The notes below the pieces were generated by a model. The model searched no databases. It had not been told where the DNA came from and saw only the letters and a program-made list of their open reading frames with translations. From Acidobacteriota bacterium (GTDB lineage Bacteria; Acidobacteriota; UBA6911; RPQK01; JADFOI01): a DNA stretch of 15,329 nt. Made by a program: the position numbers and the translations under genes. The stretch is from assembly GCA_030624355.1 (NCBI GenBank), contig JAUXKG010000014.1:1-15329 (forward strand), in the 5' to 3' direction. Below, piece by piece: positions 1 through 6,483 of the stretch (position 1 is the first letter of the stretch; the number at the start of each line of letters is the position of its first letter).

Positions 1-2
1 AC

Positions 3-233
3 GACACGGGCAACCAGGGCATCAATCTGTTCGTGAGACAAGTGGTACCGGTGCCCGCCGAATTCTTCAGCCTGGTGGGCCTGGACTTTCTTTCCACCTA
101 CGAAATTGAGGCCCTCTTGGACATTCGAAACCTCACCAACGACGACCTATCTGAAATCCCGACAACTGTCGGAAACATCGTTCTGATTCGTAATCCCAGA
201 AGCGTGCGAGGCGGAATCGCTGTCCGATTTTAG
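3..233 (+). CDS. C-terminal end of an outer-membrane beta-barrel protein, probably TonB-dependent receptor-like (partial)
   Basis: The frame is open from the left edge of the window to a TAG at 231-233, so this is the last 76 codons of a gene that begins upstream. The tail ends in ...RSVRGGIAVRF. A C-terminal strand alternating hydrophobic residues and finishing in Phe is the usual beta-barrel signal for outer-membrane insertion. The segment before it (EIEALLDIRNLTNDD) resembles the last strands of large TonB-dependent or Oar-like receptors, where a 'DIRNL' strand precedes the final one. The plug domain and most of the barrel are outside the window, so the substrate cannot be told. The GTG at codon 11 (33-35) is internal to the open frame and is not taken as the start. 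Family assignment is inference from the terminal strands only. Confidence 0.6.
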   Translation, partial: DTGNQGINLFVRQVVPVPAEFFSLVGLDFLSTYEIEALLDIRNLTNDDLSEIPTTVGNIVLIRNPRSVRGGIAVRF

Positions 234-290
234 GGAGCCGCCAGCAAGCTGCTCTGAATGCTATGCTTCCTCTGTACTAGTGCCCTGCAT

Positions 291-326
291 ATCCAATATT
301 ATGGATTTAAATCCAAATTTATGGAT
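291..326. promoter_or_regulatory. Tandem 16-bp dyads, candidate enhancer (UAS) sites for the downstream NtrC-type activator
   Basis: Two inverted repeats of the form ATCCA-N6-TGGAT lie in tandem: ATCCAATATTATGGAT at 291-306 and ATCCAAATTTATGGAT at 311-326. They match at 14 of 16 positions and start 20 bp apart, close to two helical turns, so two dimers could bind the same face. The facing half-sites between them form the palindrome GGATTTAAATCC (303-314). The dyad centres are about 152 and 132 bp upstream of the start site predicted from the sigma-54 element at 425-440. Paired enhancer sites of NtrC-type activators typically sit at about this distance. A poor match to an IHF site (CATCAAGTGCGTG, 380-392, 7 of 9 specified bases) lies between enhancer and promoter. 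The protein that binds is inferred from gene context. Confidence 0.6.
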
Positions 327-424
327 TCCCGTTACTGTCCCTCGGCGCCGATGCCCTGGAGTTCTGGCCTTCGGTCTTCCATCAAGTGCGTGTTTGTAAG
401 GGTTTCACATGGATATCGCAAGGC

Positions 425-440
425 TGGCACCAAATTTGCT
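425..440 (+). promoter_or_regulatory. Sigma-54 (RpoN) -24/-12 promoter of the histidine kinase/activator operon
   Basis: The sequence TGGCACCAAATTTGCT matches the RpoN consensus TGGCAC-N5-TTGC(A/T) at every specified base, with GG (426-427) and GC (438-439) separated by exactly 10 bp. Counting 12 bp from the GC places transcription start near 451, leaving a leader of about 50 nt before the ATG at 501. The kinase has a clear Shine-Dalgarno, GAGG at 491-494, six bases before that ATG. The second gene of the operon encodes an activator with the sigma-54-contacting GAFTGA loop, so positive autoregulation is the natural reading. Confidence 0.85.
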
Positions 441-500
441 ATAAGTGTTATTTAGCTCAATATTGAGCCTTCCAGACCACTGACGACTCTGAGGAAAAGG

Positions 501-1529
501 ATGGTCTTACTCAGGCACTTTAAGACAGTTTTTGTGCTCATCCTTTCGTCGGCGTTCATCTACGTGGGGCTGCTTAATTTACTCGACCGCCGAGAGTGGC
601 GACAGCCGACCGACAGAATCCGTTGGACCCAGACCGACCAAGGCGTGGAAATCCGCTCATTGGAGGCTCCCAGAGTCGTCGACAGCGCCGACAACCTGTC
701 CCAAGGGGACCGTCTGGTCAGCATCAACGGGAGTCAGATCCTTAGCTTGAACGACCATGCTGAGGTTCTGGAGCTGCTGGCCCACACCCTGCCCCCCGGA
801 ATCGCGGCTACCTATCTGGTGGAAAAGGCGGGATCAGGAATTCAACTCTCTTATGCTGTGCCAATCGAGCTAGTGCCAGTCACCGATCTGACTGACTTCC
901 TGTTGGCGCTGGTGGCCTGTACTCAACTGGGAATTGGCCTCTTTATCTTCGTCGCGCACTGGAAAGCTCAAGGCGCTTTTCATTTCTACCTGATTTGCTT
1001 GTTCGCCTTCGTTCTGTACCTGTATCGGTATTCAGGAAGAGCTGATCTCTTCGACCTTCTGATCTATTGGTGTTCGGCTACAGTGTTTCTAATGCTGCCA
1101 CCTCTTTTCCTGCATTTCTGCTGCAACTTCCCTCAATCGCTCTCCCTGTTCCGCTCAACCCCCAGTTTGAGAACCGTTCTTTATGTGCCGGCTACATTTC
1201 TGTTGGGCATCCATATAGCTTGGTTCTCCGGAGCACTACAGCAGATGGGGTTTCCTCGAAACCATAGCTTCCAACTTTTTTTTGATCGGCTGCATCTGGC
1301 ACACTTTGTCTCCTTCTTCCTCTTGGCCAGCTTGACCCTTGCCTGGTCCCGTTACCAGATCCCTTCTCCGATCCAGCGCTTGCAAGTGAAGTGGCTTGCC
1401 CTTGGAACCTTGGCCGGGACTCTTCCCTTCGTCGGTTTTTACGCCTTGCCTTTCCTAGTTGGCTTACCGATTTCCCCTTACATGGAAGTCTCAGTTTTGG
1501 CATTGATTCTGATCCCTGTGAGCTTCTGA
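501..1529 (+). CDS. N-terminal half of a membrane sensor histidine kinase: PDZ-like sensor plus membrane module, ended by an in-frame TGA
   Basis: This is the input half of a two-component sensor kinase. The ATG at 501 follows GAGG with 6-nt spacing. Residues about 8-27 form a membrane anchor. Residues about 60-130 look like a small extracytoplasmic PDZ-like fold, with the pocket-like stretch LSQGDRLVSINGSQILSL. From about residue 133 come several hydrophobic spans (FLLALVACTQLGIGLFIF, FYLICLFAFVLYLY, VFLMLPPLFLHFCC, TVLYVPATFLLGIHIAWF and others). The frame stops at TGA 1527-1529, directly after ALILIPVSF. In intact relatives that motif continues as 'PxSFxYAIxRxRLxDVDxIxxRG', and here the same frame continues as YDIAKHRLVDVELIFKQG. 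The stop therefore falls inside a conserved motif, not at a natural terminus. Read through, the protein would be about 953 codon positions long. See the downstream half and the TGA entry. Confidence 0.75.
   Translation: MVLLRHFKTVFVLILSSAFIYVGLLNLLDRREWRQPTDRIRWTQTDQGVEIRSLEAPRVVDSADNLSQGDRLVSINGSQILSLNDHAEVLELLAHTLPPGIAATYLVEKAGSGIQLSYAVPIELVPVTDLTDFLLALVACTQLGIGLFIFVAHWKAQGAFHFYLICLFAFVLYLYRYSGRADLFDLLIYWCSATVFLMLPPLFLHFCCNFPQSLSLFRSTPSLRTVLYVPATFLLGIHIAWFSGALQQMGFPRNHSFQLFFDRLHLAHFVSFFLLASLTLAWSRYQIPSPIQRLQVKWLALGTLAGTLPFVGFYALPFLVGLPISPYMEVSVLALILIPVSF
1527..1529 (+). other. Single in-frame TGA interrupting the histidine kinase reading frame (codon 343)
   Basis: Frame 3 is open from 501 to 3362 except for this TGA. 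Both sides carry one continuous conserved motif (ALILIPVSF, stop, YDIAKHRLVDVELIF), with no length change, so a frameshift is excluded. The residue normally here is small or hydrophobic (Gly, Ala, Ser), and GGA or TCA is one base away. A possible stem-loop starts 3 nt after the TGA: GATATCG 1533-1539 pairs with CGATGTC 1556-1562 (one G-U) around a 16-nt loop. The plain readings are a nonsense mutation or a base-call error. Recoding is possible but nothing else in the window supports it. Confidence 0.8.
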
Positions 1530-1592
1530 TACGATATCGCCAAACACCGGCTCGTCGATGTCGAACTGATTTTCAAACAGGGGGCGGCCTAC

Positions 1593-3362
1593 GTGCTAGC
1601 CAGTTCCGCCCTGTTAGGTCTATATGTAGGAATTGTCCTTCTGATTGGTCGTGCCATACAGGGCTTTTCCCCGGAATCAGGCTTCGCGCTGTTCACTCTC
1701 TCGGCACTGTTGGTGGCCTTTCTTTTCGCGCCCCTGAGAAACAAGATTCAGAACCAGATCGACCGATACTTTTACCGGGAAGAATACGACTATCGGCAGT
1801 CTTTATCGGAGTTTGGCGCCACACTGGCCTCAGAGATTCGATTGACCCCATTGGTCGAAAAGATTTCCCTTCGCGTCCGAAAGACCCTGAATGTAGCCCC
1901 TGTGGCCGTCTTCTTGCGGAATAATCCGCAGGACAATTCCTACCAGCTTTACCATATACAGGACCCTCAGTCCGACCAGGATAAACCGGGTTCCATTGCC
2001 ATTCCTGAAGCCGTTTTCTCCGACTTCGACCGGGCACTTAAGCCTTTGTTCCTTCTGCCACCCAGCGAATTGATTGATCGTGTCAAACAGGAACTGCTCA
2101 ATTGGCAACTCCACTACGTGCAACCTCTTCGAGTTCACGGCCGAGTGATTGGATTCCTCGGGTTGGGGAAACGCCTCAGCGGAGATCTTCTCAGCAGCGA
2201 AGATTTGGACCTGGTCGGGACGTTGGCGGGCTATGCTTCCATTGCCCTTGACAACGCCTTGCTTTACCTCTCGCTGGAGTCGAAAGCCCACCAGTTGACT
2301 CAGCTCAAGGTGTACAGCGACAGCGTGGTAGAGAGCATTACACTCGGGGTTCTAGTCGTCACCCCCGAAGGCAAGGTCAAGGTTTGGAACAACACCATGG
2401 ACACTATCTGTGGCTTGAGCCGTTCAGAAGTTTTGGGCAAGAATATTGAGGAGGTTTTTGCTCCAGAACTGTTGCGATCCATGCGCAGGTTGGTGGAGGG
2501 ACCGCGCTGGATAGTAGAAAACACCAGTCGACTTCAAAAAACGCATCTGCAATCGAAGGATGGCCATACTCGTCTGGTGAACATCACCTTCTCGCCCTTC
2601 GTTTCTCAAGACGATATTGTAACGGATACGCTACTCGTTTTTGACGATATCACGGAAAAGGTTCGCTTGGAAAATCAACTTATGCAGGCAGAAAAGTTGA
2701 CCTCAATTGGGCTGTTGACCGCCGGTATCGCACATGAAGTCAACACCCCCTTGACCGGTATTTCCAGCTACGTTCAGATGCTGCTCAAGGAAGCTACCCC
2801 CGACGCTCCGTCATACTCACTCTTGAAAAAGATTGAGTCTCAGTCATTCCGTGCCGCTAGCATTGTCAACAATCTCCTGAATTTTGCCCGAGTCAGTGAG
2901 ACCGACTTTGAAGTAGTCAACCTCAACACTTTGATGCTGGAGACCCTTTCACTGCTGGATCCTCAGCTTCGGAATAGCAGCATCGATGTCAAACTGGATC
3001 TCGATCCATCACTTCCCGGAACCCTTGCCAACGGAGGAAAACTACAGCAGGTCCTGATGAATCTCCTGCTGAACGCCAGAGATGCCATGCCCCAAGGAGG
3101 CGAACTGAGACTTACCACTTACAAAGAGAATTCACAGCTGGTGGTTGAAATAGGAGACAGTGGCACCGGCATCTCCGTGGAGAACATCAAAAAAATCTAC
3201 GATCCATTCTTTACCACCAAAGAAGTAGGGAAGGGCAGCGGACTGGGTCTTTCGGTGTGCTATGGAATAATCCAGGAACACTCAGGCCGCATCAGCGTGG
3301 AAAGCCAACAAGACATCGGCACAACCTTCTGCCTACGTCTTCCAGTAGAACGGGTAAGTTAA
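1593..3362 (+). CDS. C-terminal half of the sensor histidine kinase: membrane spans, GAF, PAS, HisKA and HATPase domains (NtrB/AtoS type)
   Basis: This half carries the catalytic part of the kinase. Domains in order, numbered from the 1593 GTG: two hydrophobic spans (about 1-50), a linker RNKIQNQIDRYFYREEYDYR, a GAF domain (about 70-230), a PAS domain (about 240-355), and a HisKA dimerisation helix with H-box AGIAHEVNTPL and phospho-acceptor His381 (His745 in read-through numbering). The HATPase domain follows, with N-box LQQVLMNLLLNARDAMPQGG, G1 box GDSGTGIS, F box YDPFFTTKE and G2 box GKGSGLGLS. All catalytic motifs are intact. The partner is the activator 15 bp downstream. If read independently, GTG 1593 has a purine-rich AGGGGGCGG before it, but the true protein was surely one chain with the upstream half. 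The conserved HRLVDVELIFKQG motif lies upstream of this start, which supports a broken gene and not two genes. Confidence 0.85.
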   Translation: MLASSALLGLYVGIVLLIGRAIQGFSPESGFALFTLSALLVAFLFAPLRNKIQNQIDRYFYREEYDYRQSLSEFGATLASEIRLTPLVEKISLRVRKTLNVAPVAVFLRNNPQDNSYQLYHIQDPQSDQDKPGSIAIPEAVFSDFDRALKPLFLLPPSELIDRVKQELLNWQLHYVQPLRVHGRVIGFLGLGKRLSGDLLSSEDLDLVGTLAGYASIALDNALLYLSLESKAHQLTQLKVYSDSVVESITLGVLVVTPEGKVKVWNNTMDTICGLSRSEVLGKNIEEVFAPELLRSMRRLVEGPRWIVENTSRLQKTHLQSKDGHTRLVNITFSPFVSQDDIVTDTLLVFDDITEKVRLENQLMQAEKLTSIGLLTAGIAHEVNTPLTGISSYVQMLLKEATPDAPSYSLLKKIESQSFRAASIVNNLLNFARVSETDFEVVNLNTLMLETLSLLDPQLRNSSIDVKLDLDPSLPGTLANGGKLQQVLMNLLLNARDAMPQGGELRLTTYKENSQLVVEIGDSGTGISVENIKKIYDPFFTTKEVGKGSGLGLSVCYGIIQEHSGRISVESQQDIGTTFCLRLPVERVS

Positions 3363-3376
3363 GGCCCTAGCCAGTC

Positions 3377-4762
3377 ATGTCACCACCATCCATTCTGATC
3401 ATCGACGACGAACAAATCATGCGGGACGTGCTGACAACCCTGCTGTCCGAAGAAGGATACCGGATCTTTTCAGCGGGCACCGGCGAGGAGGGTGTCGAAC
3501 AGATCGGGCAGGAACCAATCGATCTGGTAGTTCTCGATCTGATGCTTCCCGGCCAGGGTGGTCTGGCCACTCTGGAAGAGATTCTTGGCCTTGATCCGGA
3601 CATGGTGGTGGTCATGGTTTCCGCATACGCCTCAATTGATAACGCAGTCAAAGCCACCAAATCGGGGGCCTTCGACTTCGTCACGAAGCCCTTCAACAAT
3701 GAGGAGCTCCTGCTGGTTATCAGCAATGGCCTAAAAAAACGCAAACTGGAGATTGAGAACCGCCATCTCCGACGAACGATCAAAGGACAGTCCAGCTTCC
3801 AGAACCTTGTTGGTAACAGTGACCGGATACAGAAAATCTTCGATTTGATTTCCCAAGTGGCTCCGCGTCGCAGCACGGTTTTGATCAACGGAGAGAGTGG
3901 AACCGGAAAGGAGCTGGTAGCTAAGGCGATTCACAACCTGAGTCCTCGATCCGGCGGCCCATTTGTTGCGGTCAACAGCAGCTCCATTCCCATTGACCTG
4001 CTCGAGAGTGAGCTGTTCGGACACGTCAAAGGCGCCTTCACGGGCGCCAGTTCGACCAAGAAAGGCCTGTTTGAAATTGCTTCCGGGGGAACCATCTTTC
4101 TGGACGAGGTGGGCACCCTGCCGACCGACACCCAAGTCAAGCTACTCCGCGTGATCCAGGAGAGGGAGTTTCGTCGAGTCGGTGGTTTAGAGAATATCAA
4201 GGTGGACGTTCGGATCATTGCTGCCACCAACAGCGATCTCAAAGTAGCGGTTAAGGATCGTCAGTTCCGTGAAGACTTGTACTATCGGCTGAACGTCATC
4301 ACCCTCCAGCTTCCTGCTCTGCGGGAGAGAAAAGAAGATATCCCACTACTGGTCGAACATTTTTTCCACCGTCTGTGCAAAGAAAACGAGCGTTCTGATT
4401 GCTTCCTGGACCCGGCGGTGTTGAAGCGGTTTATTGAATACGATTGGCCAGGCAATGTTCGTGAACTGGAGAACGTGCTGGAGCGAGCGGTTGTGCTGTC
4501 CCCGGGGGAGGGGCGAATCACCGAAGATTTACTCCCCCAAGAGTTGCTTGAATCCGACTCGGTGAGCGTGGGCGAATTGACCTTGCTCGATAACGGTGCC
4601 AGTTTGAAGGATCTCGTGCTGCAATATGAAAAGGGCCTCATTACGACGGCACTTGAGAAAGCAGATTGGAATCAGAAAAGAGCCGCTCATCTGCTGCGCG
4701 TCAATGCCACCACCCTCAACGAAAAACTGAAACGCCTGAAGATCAAGATCCCGTCAGTTTGA
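3377..4762 (+). CDS. NtrC-family sigma-54-dependent response regulator
   Basis: This protein receives phosphate from the upstream kinase and activates RpoN-dependent promoters by ATP hydrolysis. Its 461 residues are of normal length for the family. The receiver domain spans about 5-120, with acidic pocket Asp10/Asp11, phospho-acceptor Asp54 in VVLDLMLPG, Ser82 and Lys104 (TKPF). The AAA+ domain spans about 143-375: Walker A GESGTGKE at 172-179, the sigma-54-contacting GAFTGA loop at 219-224, Walker B TIFLDE at 239-244, and an arginine-rich region FREDLYYRLNV. A Fis-type helix-turn-helix occupies about 420-461 (ALEKADWNQKRAAHLLRVNATTLNEKLKRL). All key residues are present, so this half of the pair should work even if the kinase is broken. 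It starts 14 bp after the kinase stop; an AAGG at 3361-3364 is a weak and rather distant ribosome site. Its targets probably include its own operon (dyads 291-326). Confidence 0.95.
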   Translation: MSPPSILIIDDEQIMRDVLTTLLSEEGYRIFSAGTGEEGVEQIGQEPIDLVVLDLMLPGQGGLATLEEILGLDPDMVVVMVSAYASIDNAVKATKSGAFDFVTKPFNNEELLLVISNGLKKRKLEIENRHLRRTIKGQSSFQNLVGNSDRIQKIFDLISQVAPRRSTVLINGESGTGKELVAKAIHNLSPRSGGPFVAVNSSSIPIDLLESELFGHVKGAFTGASSTKKGLFEIASGGTIFLDEVGTLPTDTQVKLLRVIQEREFRRVGGLENIKVDVRIIAATNSDLKVAVKDRQFREDLYYRLNVITLQLPALRERKEDIPLLVEHFFHRLCKENERSDCFLDPAVLKRFIEYDWPGNVRELENVLERAVVLSPGEGRITEDLLPQELLESDSVSVGELTLLDNGASLKDLVLQYEKGLITTALEKADWNQKRAAHLLRVNATTLNEKLKRLKIKIPSV

Positions 4763-4787
4763 CTTGCAACAACAGCCCGCACTATCA

Positions 4788-4823
4788 TTGGCTTTTTTCT
4801 GGCAGGTTGAGACCTTCAGCCAA
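4788..4823 (+). promoter_or_regulatory. Activator-exbB gap: dyad overlapping a weak GG-N10-GC (sigma-54-like) element
   Basis: Between the activator stop and exbB, TGGCTTTTTTCTGGCA (4789-4804) has GG (4790-4791) and GC (4802-4803) at the exact RpoN spacing. Its -12 part, TGGCA, has one mismatch to TTGCA, and the -24 part keeps only TGGC. The same stretch can fold: AGGT 4804-4807 with ACCT 4812-4815, CTG 4799-4801 with CAG 4817-4819, and TTGG 4788-4791 with CCAA 4820-4823. No run of T follows, so it is not a good intrinsic terminator. No ATCCA-N6-TGGAT dyad is seen nearby. Either reading is weak. Confidence 0.3.
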
Positions 4824-4872
4824 ATTGCTCGTCTAGAATATACAGTGAATTATCAAACGGCTAAGAGAGTGT

Positions 4873-4879
4873 GGAGGAG
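4873..4879 (+). promoter_or_regulatory. Shine-Dalgarno that fixes the exbB start at GTG 4886
   Basis: GGAGGAG is a near-perfect ribosome-binding site and lies 6 nt before GTG 4886. The earlier in-frame GTG at 4871 overlaps this site and so cannot use it. This makes the protein 221 residues, beginning MLIAIGGNVFNYFQRGG. Confidence 0.8.
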
Positions 4880-4885
4880 ACGTCG

Positions 4886-5551
4886 GTGTTAATCGCGATC
4901 GGGGGAAACGTCTTCAATTATTTCCAACGCGGCGGACCGATGATGTGGCCTTTGCTCATATGCTCTCTCGTTGGGTTGATCTTCATCATTGAGAGAATTA
5001 TTGCATATCGGCGCATACAGGGAGACACAGCTGAAATCTTCTCAGGTATCCGAGAGTCTCTTCTGGAGGGAAACCTTCGCGGATCGCTGGAGGTCTGTGA
5101 GTCCTTTGATCATCCGGTGGCCACCACTCTGAAGTCCGGACTTCTCCGCTTTGGAAAATCGAACAATGAAATTGACAAGGCCATGGAGAGCGTTGCACTG
5201 CACGAAATATCGAAACTGGAAAAAGGCCTTTGGGTGTTGGCCACTATCGCGAATATAGCTCCTTTGTTCGGCTTCTTGGGGACGGTGACCGGAATGATCG
5301 ACTCCTTTGAGAACCTGGCCGAAGTCGGCCTGGGGAACCCTCAAGCGGTAGCTAGCGGTATTTCTGAGGCTCTCATCACAACTGCCACTGGACTGACGAT
5401 TGCACTTCCCGTTCAAGCCGCTTACAACTACTTCAATAACCGAGTCTCCAGCTTTGCGCTGGACATGGAAACCAGTTCCTCGATGCTGCTGGAGACCTTC
5501 AGCGAAATTGAGGAAAAAGGGACGACGGCGGCTCAGGCTAAGAGCGTATAG
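4886..5551 (+). CDS. exbB: MotA/TolQ/ExbB-family proton channel protein
   Basis: This is an inner-membrane subunit of a proton-motive-force-driven motor that works with ExbD/TolR-type partners. The 221-residue chain has a first span in the N-terminal part (PMMWPLLICSLVGLIFIIERIIAYRR), a cytoplasmic loop of about 85 residues, and the two conserved ExbB spans near the C-terminus: LWVLATIANIAPLFGFLGTV, then GISEALITTATGLTIALP. The GFLGTVTGMI and EALITTATGL motifs are diagnostic of the family. Two exbD-like genes follow in the same direction. The name exbB is by family: tolQ and the motility-type aglR are close homologues and cannot be excluded, since no tonB, tolB or pal is present. The gap to the next gene (about 63 bp) contains a degenerate copy of the repeat found at 7471-7649. 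Confidence 0.88.
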   Translation: MLIAIGGNVFNYFQRGGPMMWPLLICSLVGLIFIIERIIAYRRIQGDTAEIFSGIRESLLEGNLRGSLEVCESFDHPVATTLKSGLLRFGKSNNEIDKAMESVALHEISKLEKGLWVLATIANIAPLFGFLGTVTGMIDSFENLAEVGLGNPQAVASGISEALITTATGLTIALPVQAAYNYFNNRVSSFALDMETSSSMLLETFSEIEEKGTTAAQAKSV

Positions 5552-5560
5552 TTGACCGAG

Positions 5561-5602
5561 CAGAACGCAGTCAGGCCGGATCATTGCGGCGATGCATTAG
5601 AG
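5561..5602 (+). repeat. Degenerate partial copy of the 179-bp element, inside the exbB-exbD gap
   Basis: Aligned without gaps to 7594-7635 of the full element, 34 of 42 bases match (81%), including the blocks AACGCAGTCAGG and CGGCGATGCA. The orientation is the same as the 7471-7649 copy. The similarity fades on both sides, so only the segment next to one terminal repeat remains and the terminal repeat itself is not recognisable. The element DNA now lies just before the exbD ATG and leaves that gene with only a poor ribosome site. Confidence 0.6.
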
Positions 5603-5614
5603 TGGATGTGAGAT

Positions 5615-6046
5615 ATGCGGGCTAGATACTATGTGAACCCGGTGGTGCCGCGGGTTCCCACGGCCTCCATGGCAGATATTGCCTTCCTGCTCATCATTTT
5701 TTTCATGCTGACGACTTCCTTCTCACCAGAGCGAACCTCGGTCCAGCTTCCCGAGTCGCAAATTCGAACCGAAGTCAGCAAGGATGCTGCTATTGTTGCC
5801 ATTACCCAGGACGGCGCTATCAAATTCACAGATGGGGAGCGACCGTCTTTCGCTCTCTCCGAAGCCCAACTTGGACAAGTGACTCGTGAGATCCTTGAAT
5901 TCATACCCGGGAAGGAATTTGTCATCAAAGCGGATCGCTCAGTTCGCTATGAGTCGGTCGACAAGGTTCTCGAGCAGCTTCGATTAAACGGAGCCAAGAG
6001 GATTGGACTGCTCACCGACCGAGAGGCTGGAGGGGGTGTCCAATGA
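5615..6046 (+). CDS. exbD: ExbD/TolR-family proton channel protein, first copy
   Basis: This is a single-span inner-membrane partner of the ExbB-like protein. A short cytoplasmic N-terminus (about 16 residues) is followed by one span, SMADIAFLLIIFFMLTT. Asp21 at its cytoplasmic end is the protonatable residue of the family. A periplasmic domain of about 100 residues follows and ends with the typical segment KEFVIKADRSVRYESVDKVLEQLRLNGAKRIGLLT. The 143-residue length is normal. The ATG at 5615 has no strong Shine-Dalgarno (GGATGTGAG nearby). The stop overlaps the start of the second exbD (ATGA), indicating translational coupling. Confidence 0.88.
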   Translation: MRARYYVNPVVPRVPTASMADIAFLLIIFFMLTTSFSPERTSVQLPESQIRTEVSKDAAIVAITQDGAIKFTDGERPSFALSEAQLGQVTREILEFIPGKEFVIKADRSVRYESVDKVLEQLRLNGAKRIGLLTDREAGGGVQ

Positions 6047-6477
6047 AACTAAGAGTCAGCCGCCAGACCAGCGAGATCCCGACCTCCTCAATGGCCGATA
6101 TCGCTTTCCTGCTCATTATTTTCTTCATGCTGACCGCAGTCTTTGCCACCACAAAAGGACTGCAGTTCAGTTTTCCCAAGGACGACCCCACCCAACTTGA
6201 TGTGCAACCTGAGGAGTCCATTCACATCAGAATCATTGGGGAGGGACAGTTCATAGTAGACAAGAGGCCAATGTCTTTGGAAGAAATGGGTGGTTATGTC
6301 CAGACGAAGATGTCACAGAACCCTCAAAAACCTGTGATTATTCAGACCGAGGTTCAGGTCCCCTATTTCGTGATGATTGATGTCCTCGATCTTATGAAAT
6401 ACCTAAATGTGCAGAACATATCGATCCCGACTCGTTCGGAAATCGAACGTTGGAAGGCCTTTGGCGTGTTCGAATGA
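6043..6477 (+). CDS. exbD: ExbD/TolR-family proton channel protein, second copy
   Basis: A second single-span ExbD-like subunit of 144 residues starts at an ATGA overlap with the first. Its membrane segment, SSMADIAFLLIIFFMLTAVF, is almost identical to that of its neighbour and keeps the essential Asp (Asp19). The periplasmic domain differs clearly: PVIIQTEVQVPYFVMIDVLDLMKYLNVQNISIP against KADRSVRYESVDKVLEQLRLNGAKRIGLLT. The pair is thus likely an old duplication that now forms a heteromeric rotor. Two distinct ExbD proteins with one ExbB is known from several systems, including the AglR-AglQ-AglS motility motor of myxobacteria. Which of these applies here is open. Confidence 0.88.
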   Translation: MKLRVSRQTSEIPTSSMADIAFLLIIFFMLTAVFATTKGLQFSFPKDDPTQLDVQPEESIHIRIIGEGQFIVDKRPMSLEEMGGYVQTKMSQNPQKPVIIQTEVQVPYFVMIDVLDLMKYLNVQNISIPTRSEIERWKAFGVFE

Positions 6478-6483
6478 AAGACC

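Noticed and set aside
234..290. Terminator after the receptor gene
   Set aside because: Only a short weak dyad (AGC-AAG-GCT-like) without a T run is visible.
258..455. A 65-codon open frame between the receptor gene and the kinase
   Set aside because: It runs over the dyads and the sigma-54 promoter, has no ribosome site and no recognisable motif; the region is better explained as regulatory DNA.
1527..1529. Selenocysteine insertion at the kinase TGA
   Set aside because: The site is a linker motif with small or hydrophobic residues in relatives, no redox role is known, and no Sec machinery is visible. The downstream stem-loop alone is not enough.
4871..4885. Upstream GTG 4871 as the exbB start
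   Set aside because: The GGAGGAG ribosome site lies directly after this codon and at ideal spacing for GTG 4886.
5042..5584. Long minus-strand frame (180 codons) opposite exbB
   Set aside because: It mirrors a clear ExbB gene, has no family motif and no ribosome site; treated as a shadow. The same holds for the minus-strand frame at 3367-3888 and the plus-strand frame at 1391-1924.
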